17,853 nt of DNA from Prevotella sp. CAG:617 (GTDB lineage Bacteria > Bacteroidota > Bacteroidia > Bacteroidales > Bacteroidaceae): assembly GCA_000438115.1 (NCBI GenBank), contig FR903599.1, positions 1 through 17,853 on the forward strand, written 5' to 3'. Positions 14,312 through 17,853 of the stretch are shown in pieces. The position numbers were made by a program, and so were the translations under genes. Numbering within the stretch: position 1 is the first letter of the stretch; each line of letters opens with the position of its first letter. The notes beneath the pieces are model-generated. The model was not told the DNA's origin, made no database searches, and saw nothing but the letters and a program-made list of their open reading frames with translations.

Positions 14312-15697
14312 ATGTTGAAGCAAAGGACTTTAGGAGGCAGTTTTTCACTGTTTGGAAAAGGATTGCATACCGGACTGAATCTGACCGTAACATTTAATCC
14401 TGCCCCTGAGAATCATGGCTACAAAATACAACGAATCGACCTGGAAGGCCAACCTATCATTGAAGCCATCGCCGAAAATGTAGTGGAAACCTCACGCGGT
14501 ACGGTGCTGGCAAAAGGTGATGTAAAATGCGGAACCATTGAACACGGCATGGCCGCCCTTTATGCACTGGGAGTCGACAACTGCCTGATTACGGTAAATG
14601 GTCCGGAATTTCCGATTCTTGACGGCAGTTCAATACAATACGTAAAAAATATTGAGAAGGTCGGTATTGTTGAGCAAAATTCCCCCAAAGATTTTTACGT
14701 CATTAAAAAGAAAATTGAAGTTCGTGATGAAAAAACCGATTCATCCATTATTATTCTTCCGGATGAAGAGTTTTCCATCACCACAATGATTTCTTTTGAC
14801 TCACAATATCTCAGCAGCCAGTTTGCCACACTGGATGACATGTCCAAATTCCCCACCGAAATTGCTTCGGCCCGCACTTTCGTGTTTGTACGCGAAATCG
14901 AGCCACTCCTCAAAGTCGGTCTCATTAAAGGCGGCGACCTGGACAATGCCATCGTGATTTACGAGCGCGAAATTTCGCAGGAAAATCTTGACCGTCTGGC
15001 CGACTACATGGGCGTAGAGCATAAAGACGCAACCAAGCTGGGATACATCAACGACAAGCCCTTGGTTTGGCGCAACGAACCGGCACGGCACAAACTGCTT
15101 GACATTATTGGTGATATGGCACTGATTGGCCGCCCCATCAAGGGACGTATCATCGCTACCCGACCGGGACACACCATCAACAACAAGTTTGCCCGCCAGA
15201 TGCGCCGCGAAATCCGTGCTCACGAGATACAGGCTCCCGACTACAACTGCAACGAGGCTCCGCTGATGGATGTCAACCGCATTCGCGAACTGCTCCCTCA
15301 CCGTTACCCCATGCAGCTTGTTGATAAAGTCATTTCAATCGGAGCCAACTACATCGTAGCCGTGAAAAGCGTGACCAGCAACGAGCCTTTCTTCCAGGGT
15401 CATTTCCCACAGGAACCGGTAATGCCGGGCGTACTGCAAATTGAAGCCATGGCCCAGGCCGGCGGACTGCTGGTGCTGAATTCGGTTGAAGAGCCAGAAC
15501 GCTGGAGCACCTATTTCCTGAAAATAGACGATGTAAAATTCCGCTGCAAGGTTGTGCCTGGCGATACCCTTATTTTCCGGGTTGAATTGCTGGCTCCCCT
15601 GCGCCACGGCATTTCGTCAATGAAAGGATTTGCCTTTGTGGGAGAAAAAGTAGTAAGTGAAGCGACGTTTACCGCACAAATCGTAAAAAACAAATAA
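14312..15697 (+). CDS. lpxC/fabZ: LpxC-FabZ fusion: UDP-3-O-acyl-GlcNAc deacetylase / 3-hydroxyacyl-ACP dehydratase
   Basis: A bifunctional 461-residue protein joining the committed deacetylase of lipid A synthesis to a fatty-acid dehydratase that competes for the same 3-hydroxyacyl-ACP pool. LpxC part (about 1-305): zinc ligands H78 (TIEHGMAAL), H260 and D264 (ARHKLLDIIGD), with E77 and H287 (RPGHTINN) as catalytic residues. FabZ part (about 320-461): LPHRYPMQLVDKV opening, then H364 and E378 in GHFPQEPVMPGVLQIEA, the usual 14-residue spacing. The fusion is typical of Bacteroidetes, so it is a taxonomic marker and not a rearrangement. It lies 5 nt after lpxD and 6 nt before lpxA, clearly one operon. 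Confidence 0.96.
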   Translation: MLKQRTLGGSFSLFGKGLHTGLNLTVTFNPAPENHGYKIQRIDLEGQPIIEAIAENVVETSRGTVLAKGDVKCGTIEHGMAALYALGVDNCLITVNGPEFPILDGSSIQYVKNIEKVGIVEQNSPKDFYVIKKKIEVRDEKTDSSIIILPDEEFSITTMISFDSQYLSSQFATLDDMSKFPTEIASARTFVFVREIEPLLKVGLIKGGDLDNAIVIYEREISQENLDRLADYMGVEHKDATKLGYINDKPLVWRNEPARHKLLDIIGDMALIGRPIKGRIIATRPGHTINNKFARQMRREIRAHEIQAPDYNCNEAPLMDVNRIRELLPHRYPMQLVDKVISIGANYIVAVKSVTSNEPFFQGHFPQEPVMPGVLQIEAMAQAGGLLVLNSVEEPERWSTYFLKIDDVKFRCKVVPGDTLIFRVELLAPLRHGISSMKGFAFVGEKVVSEATFTAQIVKNK

Positions 15698-15703
15698 ACA
15701 GGC

Positions 15704-16477
15704 ATGAGTAATATTAGCCCTTTAGCCTACGTCCATCCGGAAGCCGTCATCGGAGAGAATTGCGAAATTGGTCCGTTCTGTTACATTGACAAGAATGTTG
15801 TCATCGGCAATGACAACAAAATCATGAACAGCGTAACCATACTCAGCGGTACGCGCATGGGCGACGGCAACACCGTTTTTCCCGGTGCCGTTATCGGTGC
15901 CGTACCTCAGGACCTGAAATTCAGAGGCGAAGAAACGACAGCAGAAATCGGAAACCATAACCTGATACGCGAAAACGTAACCATCAACCGCGGTACGGCC
16001 GCCAAGGGACGCACCGTAATAGGCAGCTACAACCTGCTCATGGAAGCTGCACACGTGGCCCACGACGTACAAATGGGCAACCGCTGCATCATCGGAAACA
16101 CTACAAAATTTGCCGGTGAAGTAATTGTTGATGACAACGCCATTGTCAGTGCGTGCGTATTGGTTCACCAGTTTTGTCACATTGGCAGCTACGTCATGAT
16201 CAGTGGCGGATCACGCACCGCGCAGGACATTCCGCCTTATATCATGGCCGCCCGCGAGCCCATAGCCTATTGCGGCCTGAACATTGTAGGTCTGAAGCGC
16301 AACGGATTCAGCCAGGAAATCATCGACAACATCCACAACACATACCGTCTGCTTTACCAGCGCGGTAAGCTCAGAAGTGAATGTCTGGAAGAGATTCGGC
16401 AGCAAATCCCCATGAGCCCCGAAATTGAGTATATCCTCAATTTTGTGGAACAGTCGGCACGTGGAATTATCAAATAA
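15704..16477 (+). CDS. lpxA: Acyl-ACP--UDP-N-acetylglucosamine O-acyltransferase
   Basis: LpxA starts lipid A synthesis by moving a 3-hydroxyacyl chain to UDP-GlcNAc. The 257-residue protein has hexapeptide-repeat beta-helix coils over about 1-185 and a C-terminal helical domain. The catalytic His is H120 in AAHVAHDVQMG (E. coli H125). The conserved QDIPPY segment follows at about 174-179. By eye, the residue matching E. coli G173, which sets acyl-chain length, is R171 here (SGGSRTAQDIPPY), which may relate to the longer acyl chains of Bacteroidales lipid A; this alignment needs checking. It is the last gene of the lipid A cluster and is followed by a terminator about 45 nt later. Confidence 0.95.
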   Translation: MSNISPLAYVHPEAVIGENCEIGPFCYIDKNVVIGNDNKIMNSVTILSGTRMGDGNTVFPGAVIGAVPQDLKFRGEETTAEIGNHNLIRENVTINRGTAAKGRTVIGSYNLLMEAAHVAHDVQMGNRCIIGNTTKFAGEVIVDDNAIVSACVLVHQFCHIGSYVMISGGSRTAQDIPPYIMAAREPIAYCGLNIVGLKRNGFSQEIIDNIHNTYRLLYQRGKLRSECLEEIRQQIPMSPEIEYILNFVEQSARGIIK

Positions 16478-16520
16478 CCAACCTCCATCGTCTCTCACTT
16501 TTTTATACTCACATATACCA

Positions 16521-16558
16521 AAGAGTTGCTTCCCGCCAAAGGAAGCGACTCTTTTTTT
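16521..16558 (+). terminator. Intrinsic terminator of the lpx operon
   Basis: A 13-bp stem (16521-16533 with 16541-16553, AAGAGTTGCTTCC against GGAAGCGACTCTT, one G-T pair) with a CGCCAAA loop, followed by a T-run to 16558. It lies about 45 nt after the lpxA stop. The remaining intergenic part to 16872 shows no gene; it holds only the promoter at 16799-16829. Confidence 0.85.
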
Positions 16559-16798
16559 ATTACAGAAGTAATTCCATTCCGTTTCCTTATAGGGAAAAAC
16601 AGGCCGGCCGATTTAAAACAAACCGGGAATCCTTTATTTTTTCAAGCCTCCTAAAAATATATAAGTTCCGACTTTATTTCTGCCGTCCCTCCTTTTTTCT
16701 TTTTTACGCTGAACCACGAGACTCACAATCGGGCCCACAAGCCGGAATCGACCTCGGAGCGACATATTCAATCCTTACGCTTAATTTGTAAACAAACA

Positions 16799-16829
16799 TT
16801 CGGCACGTCAAAAAAATATCGTACATTTG
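16799..16829 (+). promoter_or_regulatory. Promoter of the pRiA4b-ORF-3-like gene and miaA
   Basis: TTCG at 16799-16802 (one base off TTTG), a 19-nt spacer, and TACATTTG at 16822-16829, an exact -7 match. Transcription would start near 16836, giving a leader of about 37 nt. This shows the two downstream genes are transcribed separately from the lpx operon. Confidence 0.6.
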
Positions 16830-16872
16830 TACACCGTAAAAAAGAAGAAAAAGCACACTAAAGCACATTGAA

Positions 16873-17430
16873 ATGATTTACAGAATAAAATTCATATCCG
16901 ACGAGACTGACGGATTTGTCAGAGAAATTGAAATTGACAGTGAAGCCACTTTTCTGGACCTGAATAAAGCCATACTGGACTCATGCAATTATCCGGACGA
17001 CCAGATGACGTCGTTTTACATTTGTGATGAAGAGTGGGAACGCAAACAGCAAATCACCCGCGAAGACATGGGTTCGGAAGCCAGCGACGTTGACATTTAC
17101 ACCATGGACAAAGTGAAGCTCAGCGAGTTTATTGAAGATGAGGAACAGAAGCTGGAATTTGTGTTTGACCCCTTCAACGAACGCGTGTTCTATCTGGACG
17201 TCAAGGAGTTCATACCCGGAAAGAATCTGGATAATGCCGTCGTAGTCCGCTCCGCAGGACAAGCCCCCGTACAAATTGCCAGCATTGAAGATACCGACAT
17301 GCCGGCAAACACGAAAAAAGGTAATATTGACGATTTTGAGAACGAAGACTTTTATGGTAGCGACGACTTCGAAAACGATGAATTCGACCCTGAAGGCTAC
17401 GAAATCAGCGAAGGAAATCCTTACCAGTAA
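16873..17430 (+). CDS. Plasmid pRiA4b ORF-3-like / IS1096 passenger TnpR-like family protein
   Basis: A 185-residue protein of unknown function that databases often name after a plasmid ORF or an IS1096 passenger gene. The N-terminal fold fits: MIYRIKFISDE, a helix at about 26-36, then SFYICDEEWERKQQIT (47-62), KLSEFI (82-87) and EFVFDPFNERVFYLDV (95-110), a degenerate form of the family's Y-x-Y-D-F-G-D-x-W core in which the Gly-Asp and Trp are missing. The C-terminal part (about 151-180) is very acidic with repeated DDFEN units (DDFENEDFYG, DDFENDEF). Despite the name, no transposon ends or transposase are near. It is 9 nt before miaA, and this pairing is regular in Bacteroidales, so it is a resident gene. 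Its role is not known. Confidence 0.75.
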   Translation: MIYRIKFISDETDGFVREIEIDSEATFLDLNKAILDSCNYPDDQMTSFYICDEEWERKQQITREDMGSEASDVDIYTMDKVKLSEFIEDEEQKLEFVFDPFNERVFYLDVKEFIPGKNLDNAVVVRSAGQAPVQIASIEDTDMPANTKKGNIDDFENEDFYGSDDFENDEFDPEGYEISEGNPYQ

Positions 17431-17439
17431 AAAATATTG

Positions 17440-17853
17440 ATGAAAACACTCATCGTTATTCAAGGCCCCACGGCTGTCGGCAAGACTGAGCTCAGCCTCG
17501 GTCTTGCCGAAATGCTGGGCAGCCCCATCATCAATGCCGACTCCCGCCAAATTTATCGCGAAATTCCTATCGGCACCGCTGCACCGACGGCACAGGAGCA
17601 GGCCCGCGTACGCCACTATTTTGTAGGCACCCTCTCCGTTGAACAATACTGGAGTGCCGCCAAGTATGAACAGGAAGTACTGGCTCTCTGTCAGGAATTG
17701 TTCAGCAACCACGACACACTCGTTCTTTCAGGCGGCTCAATGCTCTACATTGATGCCGTGTGCAACGGTATTGACGACATCCCCACCGTTGATGAAGAGA
17801 CGCGCAGCTTTCTGAAAGCCCGTCTTGAGCGCGAAGGTCTCGAACCGCTCTGC
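17440..17853 (+). CDS. miaA: tRNA dimethylallyltransferase, N-terminal part (3' end cut by the window)
   Basis: MiaA puts a dimethylallyl group on A37 of tRNAs reading UNN codons, improving decoding fidelity. The frame is open from ATG 17440 to the window end, giving 138 of an expected 300 or so residues. Motifs: P-loop GPTAVGKTELS at 9-19, ADSRQIYREIPIGTA at 33-47, which holds the DSRQ motif, and SGGSMLYIDAV at 97-107. In place of the common GTAKP it reads GTAAP. It follows the pRiA4b-ORF-3-like gene by 9 nt and is probably cotranscribed with it from the promoter at 16799-16829. Confidence 0.95.
   Translation, partial: MKTLIVIQGPTAVGKTELSLGLAEMLGSPIINADSRQIYREIPIGTAAPTAQEQARVRHYFVGTLSVEQYWSAAKYEQEVLALCQELFSNHDTLVLSGGSMLYIDAVCNGIDDIPTVDEETRSFLKARLEREGLEPLC

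Noticed and set aside
14312..15697. LpxC-FabZ fusion as a novel rearrangement
   Set aside because: This fusion is well known in Bacteroidetes and both active sites are intact.
16873..17430. Insertion sequence or transposon suggested by the IS1096/TnpR family name
   Set aside because: No transposase, terminal inverted repeats or target duplications nearby; the gene is a usual neighbour of miaA.
16981..17712. 243-codon minus-strand frame opposite the pRiA4b-like gene and miaA
   Set aside because: Antisense shadow created by the acidic coding sequence; miaA motifs on the plus strand are decisive.

Overview
The window looks like core chromosome of a Bacteroidales bacterium (Bacteroides/Prevotella-like). 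The evidence is an LpxC-FabZ fusion gene, the order lpxD - lpxC/fabZ - lpxA - pRiA4b-ORF-3-like gene - miaA, the DUF4924 - rfbD - prfC block, a general lack of Shine-Dalgarno sequences, and several promoters of the Bacteroidetes type (-33 TTTG-like, about 19 nt spacer, -7 TAnnTTTG). Both ends cut through genes: obg lacks its N-terminal domain and miaA lacks its second half.

Layout. (1) 1-2760, plus strand: obg (partial), pgeF overlapping it, and a secreted M23 peptidase with two LytM domains, the first catalytically dead. (2) 2795-3379, minus strand: a Bacteroidales-type protein with a putative HTH. (3) 3380-3945: a region without a convincing gene, holding one terminator. (4) 3946-5345, minus strand: a stand-alone AICAR transformylase and a small basic protein, ended by the terminator at 3860-3901. 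(5) 5460-5963, plus strand: a thioredoxin-like lipoprotein divergent from it. (6) 5964-8035: a near-perfect promoter followed about 40 nt downstream by an intrinsic terminator, predicting a ~60-nt RNA, then a umuD-umuC SOS/translesion pair with its own promoter inside an inverted repeat. (7) A 31-bp perfect hairpin at 8046-8115 ends the minus-strand ROK sugar kinase (8167-9138). (8) 9339-13098, plus strand: LysE-type exporter, DUF4924 protein, rfbD and prfC. (9) 13269-16477: the lipid A operon lpxD, lpxC-fabZ, lpxA. (10) 16873-17853: a pRiA4b-ORF-3-like protein and miaA.

Functional themes are envelope biogenesis (peptidoglycan editing and hydrolysis, early lipid A synthesis, dTDP-rhamnose), translation (Obg, RF3, MiaA), one-carbon/purine metabolism and mutagenic repair. 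Most genes are conserved housekeeping genes. I see no phage, insertion sequence, CRISPR array, rRNA or tRNA, and no clear new defence system. The most unusual signals are the short-RNA/attenuator unit and the palindromic promoter upstream of umuDC, the very long perfect hairpin, the dead-plus-live M23 tandem, and the eukaryote-like stand-alone AICAR transformylase with its small basic partner gene.
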